Positions 16,355-24,854 of a DNA stretch of 64,000 nucleotides are shown one piece after another. The notes under the pieces are model-generated. The model saw only the letters and a program-made list of their open reading frames with translations, ran no database searches and was not told where the DNA came from. The translations under genes and the position numbers were made by a program. The first letter of the stretch is position 1. Every line of letters starts with the position of its first letter. This DNA comes from Sphingomonas bacterium (GTDB lineage Bacteria > Pseudomonadota > Alphaproteobacteria > Sphingomonadales > Sphingomonadaceae), in the NCBI GenBank assembly GCA_030149245.1, contig JASBRX010000016.1, positions 62,001 to 126,000 of the forward strand. Direction: 5' to 3'.

Positions 16355-16370
16355 CTGAACAGCTGTTCAG
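16355..16370. repeat. Perfect 16-bp palindrome overlapping the M16B stop
   Basis: CTGAACAGCTGTTCAG is its own reverse complement and includes the stop codon of the non-catalytic M16 gene. No T-run follows directly, so it is a poor terminator by itself. An operator for the minus-strand gene starting at 16199 is conceivable but 155 bp away. Confidence 0.5.
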
Positions 16371-17782
16371 GGAACGGTTACCGTCTTGAATTCGATGCCC
16401 TTTAGTTCGGGCAGAGCCTGGAGCTGCGGCGTGACGACCTTCAGATCGCCGACAACCACCAGAGTCAGCTTGTCGAGCGGAAGGCGCTTCGCCGCCTCGC
16501 TGATCTGTGCATTGGTGACACTCAGCGTCGCCGGGACATAATTGTCGAGCCAGTCGCGCGGCAGACCCAGCGCATCGCGCGTCGCCAGCGTGTTGACCAG
16601 CGCACCCGGCGTCGAATTCTGAATCGCGAACAGCCCGGCCATATATTGCCGCATCCCGCTCGCTTCCTCGTCGCCCGGCGGAGTCGTCTGCAGCTCGCGG
16701 ATTTCCTTGAACACTTCGGTCAGCGACGCACCCGTAGCGGTCGTCGTAACATCGGCGTTGAACGTCCACACCGCGTTGGTCGGCAACAGCGCGACGCCCG
16801 ATCCCGGCGAATAGGTATACCCCTTATTCTCGCGGATATTGCGCGTGATGCGTGAGCTGAACGATCCGCCCAGCAATGCATTCATTACCCGCATCGGGAT
16901 ATCCCCAGCCGTTCCCGCTTCCGGCGCGGGGAAGACCAGGTTGATCGTCGATTGCGGCGCGCCGGGACGGTCGAGCAGCAGCACCTGCGGACCCACCTTG
17001 GGGTTGACCGGGATCAGCGCGCGCTCCGGCCCCGCGGCCCAGCCGCCGAACGCCTTCTCGACCGCAGCCTTTACCGTCGCCGCGTCAAACCGCCCGGCGA
17101 TATAGAGATGCGACCGCTTCGCCCCGAAATTGGCGGCATGCCATGCCTTGAGCTTGGCCGCGTCATAGGCGTTGAACTGCGCCGGGGTCGGCAGCACCCG
17201 GCCATAGGGGTGGTCGGTGCCATAATAGGCCCGCGTCACCGCCGCATTGGCGAGCGTCCCCGGCTGAGTCAGCGCAATCGCGAGGCGACGGTTCCAGTTC
17301 GCCTTGACCCGCGTCAGCTCGGTTTCGGGGAAGGTCGGGCGCTGCGCGACATCGGCGACCAGCCCGATCGCGTCCGTGATCCGCTCCGACAGGACGTTGA
17401 TCGACACACCGGAGGAGGTCGAACCCGACCCGGTGCCGATCCCGCCGCCCATCTCGGCGGCCTTTTGCGCGATCTGCGCTGCGGTCATGCCGCCAGCGCC
17501 CTCGCGCATCATATCGAGCGTCAGGCCGGCAAGCCAGGTATCCGGCCCCTCGTTGATCGACCCGGTATAGGTCTGCAGCGACACCACCGCCTTGGGCACC
17601 ACGCCATAGGGGATCAACGTCACCTTCATCCCATTGGCCAGGACATAGGTCTCGCTCGCCGGCACCTTGAACGGCTTGGGCGCGGGGATCGGCGGCGGGG
17701 TCGAGGGAAGTTCCTGCGCGGCGACACCCATCGGCGCGGCGAGCAGGGCGGCAGCCGTCAGGCTGGCGATCATGCGGCGCAT
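16367..17782 (-). CDS. M16 family peptidase-like protein, non-catalytic subunit
   Basis: A 471-aa protein with signal peptide (LLAAPMGVAAQE). The M16 fold is recognisable (FKVPASETYVLANGMKVTL at the start, YYGTDHPYGR in the middle, GGSFSSRITRNIRENKGYTYSPGS in the second half), but the place of the zinc motif reads LAGLTLDMMREGA, so no HXXEH is present. It starts 1 nt after the stop of the catalytic paralog. Such pairs work as heterodimers, with this half shaping the chamber; Sphingomonas sp. A1 SPH2681/SPH2682 is a known case. ATG 17782 is chosen because upstream in-frame codons lie inside the partner gene. Confidence 0.92.
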   Translation of the reverse strand: MRRMIASLTAAALLAAPMGVAAQELPSTPPPIPAPKPFKVPASETYVLANGMKVTLIPYGVVPKAVVSLQTYTGSINEGPDTWLAGLTLDMMREGAGGMTAAQIAQKAAEMGGGIGTGSGSTSSGVSINVLSERITDAIGLVADVAQRPTFPETELTRVKANWNRRLAIALTQPGTLANAAVTRAYYGTDHPYGRVLPTPAQFNAYDAAKLKAWHAANFGAKRSHLYIAGRFDAATVKAAVEKAFGGWAAGPERALIPVNPKVGPQVLLLDRPGAPQSTINLVFPAPEAGTAGDIPMRVMNALLGGSFSSRITRNIRENKGYTYSPGSGVALLPTNAVWTFNADVTTTATGASLTEVFKEIRELQTTPPGDEEASGMRQYMAGLFAIQNSTPGALVNTLATRDALGLPRDWLDNYVPATLSVTNAQISEAAKRLPLDKLTLVVVGDLKVVTPQLQALPELKGIEFKTVTVP

Positions 17783-17783
17783 C

Positions 17784-19205
17784 TCACTTGCCTCCTTGCT
17801 GAGCGGCGGGCGCGGCGGGCTGGGCCGCACCGGGATCGATCACATAGATCGAGCGGTTGGTCGGACGCAGATATTCCTGCGCGGTCTTCTGGATCAGCTC
17901 GGGCGTTACCTTGGCGAACCCGTCCTCCAGCGTGTTGACCTTGTTCGGGTCGTTGTCGAACAGCGCATAGACGGCGAGCAGGTCAATGAGGCCGATCCGC
18001 CCGGTCCCGTCGATCGTCGAATAGAGCGACGAGCGCATCTTGGTCCGCGCCCGCGCCAGTTCCTCCGCCGTCACCTTCTTGGTCCGCAGCTCCTCGATCA
18101 CCGCATCCACCGCCGCCTTGATCTCGTCGCGGCTGCGGTTGGCGTCATGCGTGAAGTTGAAGCTCCACAGCATCGGCCCGTGATAGTTGAACATGTTGCC
18201 CAGCGGGAAATTGATCCCGCCGCCGACCTCGCCCGCAATCCCGGTCTCTGCGACCAGCTTGCGGTACAGGCGGCTGTCATTGCCCTTGACCAGCATCTGG
18301 TCGATCAGGCCCATCGCATACCATTCGGGCGTGCCCCGCGCGGGGACATGATATCCCGCCGCCCAGCCCGGCTTGGGCGCCAGCTTGTCGGTGCGCGCGC
18401 GATATTTCTCGGCGGTCTGACGCGGCTCGCTGATGTCGGGCAGCTTGACCGGCGGCGCCTTGGGCATCCAGCCATAATATTTCTCGACCATCGCGCGGGT
18501 CGCGGCATAATCGATGTCGCCTGCCACCACGAGCACCGCGTTGGACGGCTTGTAGAAGCTGTCGAAGAACTGCTTGGCGTCCTCAACGGTCGCCGCCTCG
18601 ATCTCCTTCAGCTCGCCGTAGAAATTGTGGCTGTTATACCAGTTGGTGTTCGCCAGCATCGGCAGGTCGATCCACGGCCAGGTGCTGTAGGGCTGGTTGA
18701 GGACGTTGACCTTCACCTCGTTGCCGACGACGCCCTGCTGGTTCTTCAGCACTTCGTCATTGATCACCGGCGCGGACATGCGGTCCGCCTCCAGCCACAG
18801 CATCCGCTCCAGCGCGTTCGACGGCACCACCTCGAAATAATTGGTGAAGTCGTAGCGGGTCGACCCGTTCAGGATCCCGCCGGCATTGCTGATCGTGCTG
18901 ATATGCACGCCCTTGGGCGCGTTCTTCGATCCCTGGAACAGCAGATGCTCGAACAGATGCGCAAAGCCGGTGCGCTCGCGCGGCTCGATGCGGAACCCGA
19001 TGCCGTAATAGACGCCGACCGTCACCGTCGGGCTCAGCGTGTCCTTGGCCAGCACCACGCGCAGGCCATTGGGCAGCGTGAAATATTGCATCTCGACCTG
19101 CAGCTTCGCAGGCGCGGTCTGCGCCGCCGCCGGGCTCGCCGCCAGCCCCAGCGGCACCGCCGCCCCGGCCAGCGCAAGCGCCGTAACCCATTGTTTCATC
19201 GTCAT
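17784..19205 (-). CDS. M16 family zinc metallopeptidase, catalytic subunit
   Basis: A 473-aa protein with a signal peptide (LAASPAAAQT) for the periplasm. The inverted zinc motif HXXEH is His83-Leu-Phe-Glu86-His87 in GFAHLFEHLLFQGS; the downstream Glu ligand fits the EVVPSNALERMLWLEADRM region. Around 450 residues is the usual length for the small-subunit M16B peptidases. It probably degrades peptides in the periplasm with the non-catalytic partner encoded 1 nt downstream. GAGGGG precedes the ATG by about 8 nt. Confidence 0.94.
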   Translation of the reverse strand: MTMKQWVTALALAGAAVPLGLAASPAAAQTAPAKLQVEMQYFTLPNGLRVVLAKDTLSPTVTVGVYYGIGFRIEPRERTGFAHLFEHLLFQGSKNAPKGVHISTISNAGGILNGSTRYDFTNYFEVVPSNALERMLWLEADRMSAPVINDEVLKNQQGVVGNEVKVNVLNQPYSTWPWIDLPMLANTNWYNSHNFYGELKEIEAATVEDAKQFFDSFYKPSNAVLVVAGDIDYAATRAMVEKYYGWMPKAPPVKLPDISEPRQTAEKYRARTDKLAPKPGWAAGYHVPARGTPEWYAMGLIDQMLVKGNDSRLYRKLVAETGIAGEVGGGINFPLGNMFNYHGPMLWSFNFTHDANRSRDEIKAAVDAVIEELRTKKVTAEELARARTKMRSSLYSTIDGTGRIGLIDLLAVYALFDNDPNKVNTLEDGFAKVTPELIQKTAQEYLRPTNRSIYVIDPGAAQPAAPAAQQGGK

Positions 19206-19319
19206 GGAAGTCCCCTCTGACTCGTGAACTGTGTTAGCCTAACGGCACAGCGCGCGAGGGCAAGGGCGTTCGTCGAATAGGTGGGGGCCACTCTTGACCC
19301 TCCCCCGCCAGGGGGGCAA

Positions 19320-19482
19320 TTCCTCCCCCAGCTTTGCTGGGGGAGGGGGACCGCCGCCGCAGGCGGTGGTGGAGGGGCGGCCGCGCAGACGGCCGTGAGC
19401 AGCTCAGCAAAATTCCGCCGCCTGCGCGGCGGCCCCTCCGTCAGCACTTCGTGCTGCCACCTCCCCTGCGGGGCAGGGGAGG
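19320..19482. repeat. Family A palindromic repeat, copy 3 (reverse)
   Basis: Opposite orientation to copy 1: the ACCGCC/GGCGGTGGTGGAGGGG arm comes first and the CCCCTCCGTCAGCACTTCG arm last. It ends 5 nt from the stop of the minus-strand CinA-type gene at 19487. Confidence 0.88.
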
Positions 19483-19486
19483 ATCT

Positions 19487-20242
19487 TTAGATTCCCCCCT
19501 GCGCCACGTCCCGCCCGGCAGCCTCCAGCTGCGCCGTCAGGTCGGCAAGGCACGCCGCGACCAGCGCGTCGTCGGTTGCGCGAACGACGAAGTTCGCGCC
19601 CACCCGCCCCTCGCGAAAGAATGGATAGCTGCCGATCGCCACGCCTTCATGCGCCTTCTCGGTCGCGCGCAGCACATCGGCGACCTCGCTTTCGGCGACC
19701 CAGCAGCCGATCGTCCCGCTCACCACCGGCTTGCCGCCTTCCAGCGTGCCGGTCAGCGCGTCGAGCATGCCCGCCGTGATATGCGGCACCCCGGCCATGA
19801 TGAAGATATTGCCGACCCGGATGCCCGGCGCGCCCGACATGCGGTTGGGGATCAGGTCCGCCCCCTCCGGCACCCGCGCCATCCGCAGCCGCGCCTCGGT
19901 CAGCCCGCCGCGCGTCTCGTAATAGCGCTCCAGCGTCGCGCGCGCCTCGGGATGCACCACCACCGGCACGCCAAGCGCCGCTGCAATCGCATCGACGGTG
20001 ATGTCGTCATGCGTCGGCCCGATCCCGCCGGTCGTGAAGCAATAATCGTAACCGGTGCGGATCGCGTCCACCGCCTCGACGATCCGCTCCTGCACATCGG
20101 GCACCACGCGCACTTCGGACAGGCGGATGCCCTGCACGTTCAGCCACACCGCGATCTGCGCGACATTCTTGTCCTGGGTCCGACCCGACAGGATCTCGTC
20201 CCCGATCACCACCAGCCCGGCAGTCCAGATGCGCTCGCTCAT
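19487..20242 (-). CDS. CinA N-terminal-type / molybdopterin-binding domain protein
   Basis: A 251-aa protein beginning MSERIWTAGLVVIGDEILSGR. GDEILSG and TGGIGPTHDDIT near residues 68-80 are hallmarks of the MoaB/Mog-like (COG1058) domain found at the N-terminus of CinA. The C-terminal amidohydrolase domain of full CinA is absent, as is common in alphaproteobacteria, where it is a separate gene. In full CinA this domain is linked to pyridine-nucleotide recycling. It is divergent from map, whose start is about 64 nt away. Confidence 0.9.
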   Translation of the reverse strand: MSERIWTAGLVVIGDEILSGRTQDKNVAQIAVWLNVQGIRLSEVRVVPDVQERIVEAVDAIRTGYDYCFTTGGIGPTHDDITVDAIAAALGVPVVVHPEARATLERYYETRGGLTEARLRMARVPEGADLIPNRMSGAPGIRVGNIFIMAGVPHITAGMLDALTGTLEGGKPVVSGTIGCWVAESEVADVLRATEKAHEGVAIGSYPFFREGRVGANFVVRATDDALVAACLADLTAQLEAAGRDVAQGGI

Positions 20243-20305
20243 AAACCCGCCATAGCGCGCGCTTCCCTCCTCGCAAAGTTGCCCTTTTGGCCCTATATGA
20301 CGCGC

Positions 20306-21133
20306 ATGACTGAATATGTAGCCGTAACCGCCGACACCAATTTCGCCCGCGATGGGGCGATCAAGCTCTATGGCCCGGATGGCTTCGCCGGGATGCGCGC
20401 CGCTGGCCGCCTTGCCGCCGAGATCCTCGACGCGCTGGTGCCGCACGTCGTGCCCGGCGTGACCACGGCGGAGCTGGACGATATCGTCCGCCGCATGACG
20501 CTCGACGGTGGCGCGGTCCCCGCGACGCTCGGCTATCGCGGCTACACGCATAGCTGCTGCATCAGCATCAACCATGTCGTGTGCCACGGCATTCCCAGCA
20601 ACAAGACGCTGAAGGACGGCGACATCGTCAATATCGACGTGACGCCCCTGCTCGACGGCTGGCACGGCGATACCAGCCGCATGTACCTCGTCGGCGATGT
20701 GCCGTTGAAGGCCAAGCGGCTGGTCGACGTCACCTATGAATGCCTGATGATCGGCATCGAAATGGCCAAGCCCGGCAACACGATGGGCGATATCGGCCAC
20801 GCGATTCAGCGCCATGCCGAAAAGCACCGCTACGGCGTCGTCCGCGACTTCTGCGGCCACGGCCTTGGCCGCGTATTCCATGACGCGCCCGAAGTCGTCC
20901 ATGTCGGCCGCCCCGGCACCGGGCCTGAGCTCAAGCCCGGCATGTTCTTCACGATCGAACCGATGATCAATATCGGTCGCCCCGATGTGAAGCTGCTCGA
21001 CGATGGCTGGACGGCGGTGACGCGCGACCGCTCGCTCTCGGCCCAGTTCGAACATTCGATCGGGATCACCGAAACCGGCTGCGAAATTTTCACCCAGTCG
21101 GCGACGGGCCGCCATCAGCCTCCTTACGCATAA
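20306..21133 (+). CDS. map: Methionine aminopeptidase, type I
   Basis: A 275-aa enzyme that removes the initiator Met from nascent proteins. The metal ligands of the pita-bread fold are visible: Asp in VNIDVTPLLDGWHGDTSRM (two Asp), His in CGHGLGRVFHDAPEV, Glu in FTIEPMIN and Glu in QFEHSIGITETG. The substrate-pocket His is in GYTHSCCISINHVVCHGIP. ATG 20306 (MTEYVAVT) is preferred; an in-frame ATG 9 nt upstream is possible. Its stop overlaps the next ATG by one base (TAATG). Confidence 0.97.
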   Translation: MTEYVAVTADTNFARDGAIKLYGPDGFAGMRAAGRLAAEILDALVPHVVPGVTTAELDDIVRRMTLDGGAVPATLGYRGYTHSCCISINHVVCHGIPSNKTLKDGDIVNIDVTPLLDGWHGDTSRMYLVGDVPLKAKRLVDVTYECLMIGIEMAKPGNTMGDIGHAIQRHAEKHRYGVVRDFCGHGLGRVFHDAPEVVHVGRPGTGPELKPGMFFTIEPMINIGRPDVKLLDDGWTAVTRDRSLSAQFEHSIGITETGCEIFTQSATGRHQPPYA

Positions 21134-21315
21134 TGGCCGAGGGCAAGTTCGAACGCCACCGCCAGCCGTGGCGGCAGGACGAGATCCAGAAGCTGCACAC
21201 GCTGGCGAAAAAGGGCATGGCGCTCAAAGCCATCGCCAAGGCGCTGACCCGCAGCGAGGAATCGGTGAAAGACCGCGCCAAGGAAGACGGCCTGTCGATC
21301 GCGAAACTGCGGTAG
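21133..21315 (+). CDS. Small helix-turn-helix-like protein coupled to map
   Basis: A 60-aa basic protein (MAEGKFERHRQPWRQDEIQKL). Residues about 13-55 read like a Myb/SANT or GcrA-type helix-turn-helix: WRQDEIQKLHTLAKKG, then MALKAIAKALTRSEESVKDRAKE. Its ATG overlaps the map stop by one base, so it should be translated together with map. Probably binds nucleic acid; role unknown. Confidence 0.72.
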   Translation: MAEGKFERHRQPWRQDEIQKLHTLAKKGMALKAIAKALTRSEESVKDRAKEDGLSIAKLR

Positions 21316-21330
21316 GCCACGCCCCGCTCG

Positions 21331-21412
21331 TGCTGAGCCTGTCGAAGCACCGTTCTTCTTTCCGCGCGGTCCAGTAGAAGGGCTGCCCTTCGACAAGCTC
21401 AGGGCGAACGGT
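21331..21412. repeat. Family E inverted repeat
   Basis: Two arms in opposite orientation, CTGAGCCTGTCGAAGCACCG and CCTTCGACAAGCTCAGGGCG, frame a short unique centre. The arms are a dispersed repeat often seen in sphingomonads. Its right end runs into the GTG start of the flavoprotein gene and supplies AGGG upstream of it. Confidence 0.75.
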
Positions 21413-22595
21413 GAATCAGGGTTCCACCTCCTACGACGCCATCATCCTCGGCGCAGGCGCAGCCGGCCTGATGTGCGCGCTCACCGCCGGCCAGCGCGGA
21501 CGCCGCGCCCTGCTGATCGACCATGCCGATCAGGTCGGAAAGAAAATCCTGATCTCCGGCGGCGGCCGCTGCAACTTCACCAATCTCGGCATCGCACCCG
21601 ACCGCTACCTCTCCGCCAACCCCCATTTCGCCAAGTCCGCACTGCGCCGCTACACCCAGCACGACTTCATCGAACTGGTCGACCGGCACGGGATCCCCTG
21701 GCACGAAAAGACGCTCGGCCAGCTGTTCTGCGACGGCAGCGCCAAGCAGATCGTCGCGATGCTTCTGGACGAATGCGAGAAAGGCGCCGTCGAAATCGCG
21801 CTCGGCCACGCGATCCGCGACATCACCCACGCCGATGGCCGCTACATGGTAACCTGGGGCGACCGCATCGCCACCGCCCCCGCGCTCGTCATCGCCACCG
21901 GCGGCCCGTCGATCCCGAAAATGGGCGCGACCGGCTTCGCCTACGACCTCGCCCGCAAGTTCGGCCTCAAGGTGGTCGAGCCCCGCCCTGCGCTCGTGCC
22001 CCTAACGCTCGGCGGCGACGAAATACTGTTCCGCGAACTCTCCGGCGTCGCCGCCCCAGTCGCCGCCCGCGCCGGGAAGACCCGCTTCTGCGAAGCCGCG
22101 CTCTTCACCCATCGCGGCTTGTCCGGCCCGGCGATCCTCCAGATCAGCTCCTATTGGCGCCACGGCCAGCCGGTCGAGATCGACTTCCTCCCCGACCGCG
22201 CGCCAGGCTGGCTGACGCAAGCGAAGCGCGCCGCGCCGCGCACCACGCTGCGCAAGCTGCTCGGCGAAGCCCTCCCCAACCGCCTCGCCGACACGCTCGC
22301 CGACAGCCTTGCACTCGACGGCGAGCTCCAGAACGCTGCCGACAAGCGCCTCGCCGAAGCCGAGCGCCAGCTGGCCGCCTGGACCTTCCACCCCAACGGC
22401 ACCGAAGGCTATGCCAAGGCCGAAGTGACGATCGGCGGCATCAGCACCGCCGACCTCTCATCCCAGACGATGGAGGCCCGCAATGTCCCCGGCCTCTACG
22501 CGATCGGCGAAGCGGTCGACGTCACCGGCTGGCTCGGCGGCTATAATTTCCAATGGGCCTGGTCGAGCGGCTGGGCGGCGGGAATGGCGATTTGA
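21411..22595 (+). CDS. NAD(P)/FAD-dependent flavoprotein, HI0933/BaiN (YhiN) family
   Basis: A 394-aa protein. The FAD Rossmann motif is ILGAGAAGLMCALTAGQRG near residue 10, followed by the family signature KKILISGGGRCNFTN, and the C-terminal NVPGLYAIGEAVDVTGWLGGYNFQWAWSSG flavin motif. Function in most bacteria is unknown; one clade reduces bile-acid intermediates. The only start that keeps the FAD motif is GTG 21411, which lies at the very end of a family E repeat. Confidence 0.9.
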   Translation: MNQGSTSYDAIILGAGAAGLMCALTAGQRGRRALLIDHADQVGKKILISGGGRCNFTNLGIAPDRYLSANPHFAKSALRRYTQHDFIELVDRHGIPWHEKTLGQLFCDGSAKQIVAMLLDECEKGAVEIALGHAIRDITHADGRYMVTWGDRIATAPALVIATGGPSIPKMGATGFAYDLARKFGLKVVEPRPALVPLTLGGDEILFRELSGVAAPVAARAGKTRFCEAALFTHRGLSGPAILQISSYWRHGQPVEIDFLPDRAPGWLTQAKRAAPRTTLRKLLGEALPNRLADTLADSLALDGELQNAADKRLAEAERQLAAWTFHPNGTEGYAKAEVTIGGISTADLSSQTMEARNVPGLYAIGEAVDVTGWLGGYNFQWAWSSGWAAGMAI

Positions 22596-22603
22596 CACTC
22601 GAA

Positions 22604-22771
22604 TTCCTCCCCTGAGCTTGCTCAGGGGAGGGGGACCGCCCGCGCAGCGGGTGGTGGAGGGGCGGCTGCGCAGACAGCCGTGAGCATCTCGGCAAAATTC
22701 CGCCCTCTGCGAGGGCGGCCCCTCCGTCAGCGCTGCGCGCTGCCACCTCCCCCAGCGAGCTGGGGGAGGAA
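22604..22771. repeat. Family A palindromic repeat, copy 4 (reverse)
   Basis: Begins 9 nt after the flavoprotein stop. The left hairpin is CCCCTGAGC/GCTCAGGGG and the right is CCCCCAGC/GCTGGGGG. Opposite orientation to copy 1. Beyond it, 22772-22870 holds only the upstream region of the TPR gene. Confidence 0.88.
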
Positions 22772-22870
22772 TTTCGACCGCTCGATCCCCACACCTTCCC
22801 CGACACTTGCCCGATTTCGACCGTTGCCCCCGCCCCTCCCCGCTGCCACACATCCGCGCGGGAGGCCCCG

Positions 22871-24847
22871 ATGCGTAGCGTTGCCCTGATCCTTGCCCTG
22901 CTCGCCGCCGCGCCTGCCTTGGCGCAACAAGCACCCGCCTCGCCCGCCCTCCCGACGCTGTCGCCGCAGGACCGCGACCGCGCCGACGCGCTGCTGATCG
23001 AGGCGCTCGCCCACCTTCTCGCCGATCGCCGCAAGGAAGCAGCCCCCTTGCTGCGCGACGCCATCGCCATCGCCGCCCCGCCCGGCGACAATGCCGCGCT
23101 GCAGGGGGACGGGCGCTTCGACGTCTTCAAACGCTGGATCGACGCACGCACGGCGGCGATGGAGGCACGCGACTATGCCGGTTTTGCCTATTGGGCATGG
23201 CTGATCGCCGCCGACCGGCTGCTCGCGGTCGCCGACAGTCGCGGTATCTCCGGCGCCGATCCGATCACGGCGGAGACCTTCGACGACATCTACTACATGG
23301 CTTATGGCTATGCGCTGGCCGGAGACGCCGCCCGCTTCCGCCAGTTCGCGGCGCCCATCCTCGCCGCCCCCCGACCCGACGCCGAAATCGCCTTCGCCAA
23401 GGATATCGCCCAGCGCAGCATGAGCATGCGCAACTGGGGTGGCGAGCGCAAACCGATGGCGGAGGCGCTCGCCACGCTGGCCCTGTCCGTGTTCGACCGC
23501 CCCGGCGGCCGCGCCGCCGAACCGGTGCGCAGCTTGTGGAACTTGGTCGGATCGATGCGCCGAACATCGGGCGACATCGCGGGTGCGCGCGCGGCCTATG
23601 CTAAGGCGCGGGTCCCCGGCGCGCCGCTCGACGACGCGGAAATCGCGTTGATGTTCGACGCGGGCGAGACCGACGCCGCCATCGCTGCGGTGCGCGCCCG
23701 GTTCAAGCTCGCGCCCACCGCGCCCTTGTCGCTCGCCGCCACCGATGCGCTGATCGAGATTGGCGGTCAGACCGGCGGCGGCCAGACCGGAACCATCGCC
23801 ATCTATCGCATCGCCTATGACAGCTACCGGCGGCTGCTCAAGCCCGGCGACCGCAAGCTCGAGAGCGCCGGCTCCGTCCTCGCACGCGCCTATCTCGATT
23901 CAGGCGATCCGGGCGCGTCGGAAGCGGTGCTAATCCCGCTGCTCGCCAGCGCCGAAAAGCGCTGGGGCCCGGAATCCAACGGCGCGATCGACTATGCCGT
24001 CGCGCTCGCCACCGCGATCGAACGGCAGAGCCGCTATGGCGAGGCCGAGTTGATCTATCGCCGCGTCTGGGACCTGTCGGTCAAATATGACAGCTACGAC
24101 TCGACCGACAGCAACGACAGCTTTGCCGGCATCGCCCGGACCCTGATCGCGCGCGGAATGCAGGGCGATGCGCTCGCCTTCACCGCCGACGGCATCGCCC
24201 GCGTGCGCAAGGCACAGGACGTTAATGGATGGCGGCGGATGTATTATCTCCTCACCCGCGCGATGGTGCTGGAGACCGCGGGTCAGCTTGCAGATGCCGA
24301 ATCCTTGGTGCGTGAAGCGGTCGCGCTCGGCGACCCCGACGACAAGCTGAACGTCGCCGCCGGCTTCAACGACCCCAATATCGACAGCCGCGACCGGCTG
24401 GCCGCCCTGCTTGAGAAACAGGGCAAGGCAGCAGAGGCAGAGCCGATCCGCCGCCTGATCCTGCGCAGCATCGAAAAGCAGGACATGATCCCGTGGGAAG
24501 GTGAAGTGCGGGGCGAAGCGTTGCTCGCGCTCGCCACCAACCTGACGCTACAAGGCAAGGCGGAGGGCAGCGACCTGTTCAGCGCCCGTGTCGCCGCGAG
24601 CAGCCGCATCTACGGCGCGGACAGCCCACAACTGCTCGACGTCGCCGAACCCTATGCCCGCGCCCTGCTCCGCTCGGGCCGCGCCGGTGCCGCGCTCACC
24701 CCAGCCCGCATCGCGCTCGCCGCCCGCACCTCCGCCCGCTTTACCGGCGACGCCGCCCGCGCCAGCGCCAGCGATATCGCGCTCGGCCGCAAACGCACCG
24801 AGGCGGCACGACTGATGGTCGAAGCGGCGTGGAAGGCGAGCCGCTGA
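22871..24847 (+). CDS. Secreted tetratricopeptide-repeat-like protein, unknown function
   Basis: A 658-aa protein with a signal peptide (LLAAAPALAQQ). The body is almost all alpha-helical with TPR-like pairs such as LARAYLDSGDPGASEAVLIPLLASA, AIERQSRYGEAELIYRRVW and AMVLETAGQLADAESLVREAVALGDPD in the second half. No catalytic motif was found. The likely role is a periplasmic scaffold. GGAGG precedes the ATG by 5 nt. It converges with the DUF885 gene 7 nt away, with no intrinsic terminator between. Confidence 0.8.
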   Translation: MRSVALILALLAAAPALAQQAPASPALPTLSPQDRDRADALLIEALAHLLADRRKEAAPLLRDAIAIAAPPGDNAALQGDGRFDVFKRWIDARTAAMEARDYAGFAYWAWLIAADRLLAVADSRGISGADPITAETFDDIYYMAYGYALAGDAARFRQFAAPILAAPRPDAEIAFAKDIAQRSMSMRNWGGERKPMAEALATLALSVFDRPGGRAAEPVRSLWNLVGSMRRTSGDIAGARAAYAKARVPGAPLDDAEIALMFDAGETDAAIAAVRARFKLAPTAPLSLAATDALIEIGGQTGGGQTGTIAIYRIAYDSYRRLLKPGDRKLESAGSVLARAYLDSGDPGASEAVLIPLLASAEKRWGPESNGAIDYAVALATAIERQSRYGEAELIYRRVWDLSVKYDSYDSTDSNDSFAGIARTLIARGMQGDALAFTADGIARVRKAQDVNGWRRMYYLLTRAMVLETAGQLADAESLVREAVALGDPDDKLNVAAGFNDPNIDSRDRLAALLEKQGKAAEAEPIRRLILRSIEKQDMIPWEGEVRGEALLALATNLTLQGKAEGSDLFSARVAASSRIYGADSPQLLDVAEPYARALLRSGRAGAALTPARIALAARTSARFTGDAARASASDIALGRKRTEAARLMVEAAWKASR

Positions 24848-24854
24848 GGTCGGC

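Noticed and set aside
19334..20305. Upstream extension of map by more than 300 residues
   Set aside because: It runs through repeat A3 and antisense of the CinA-type gene; map homology begins at MTEYVAVT.
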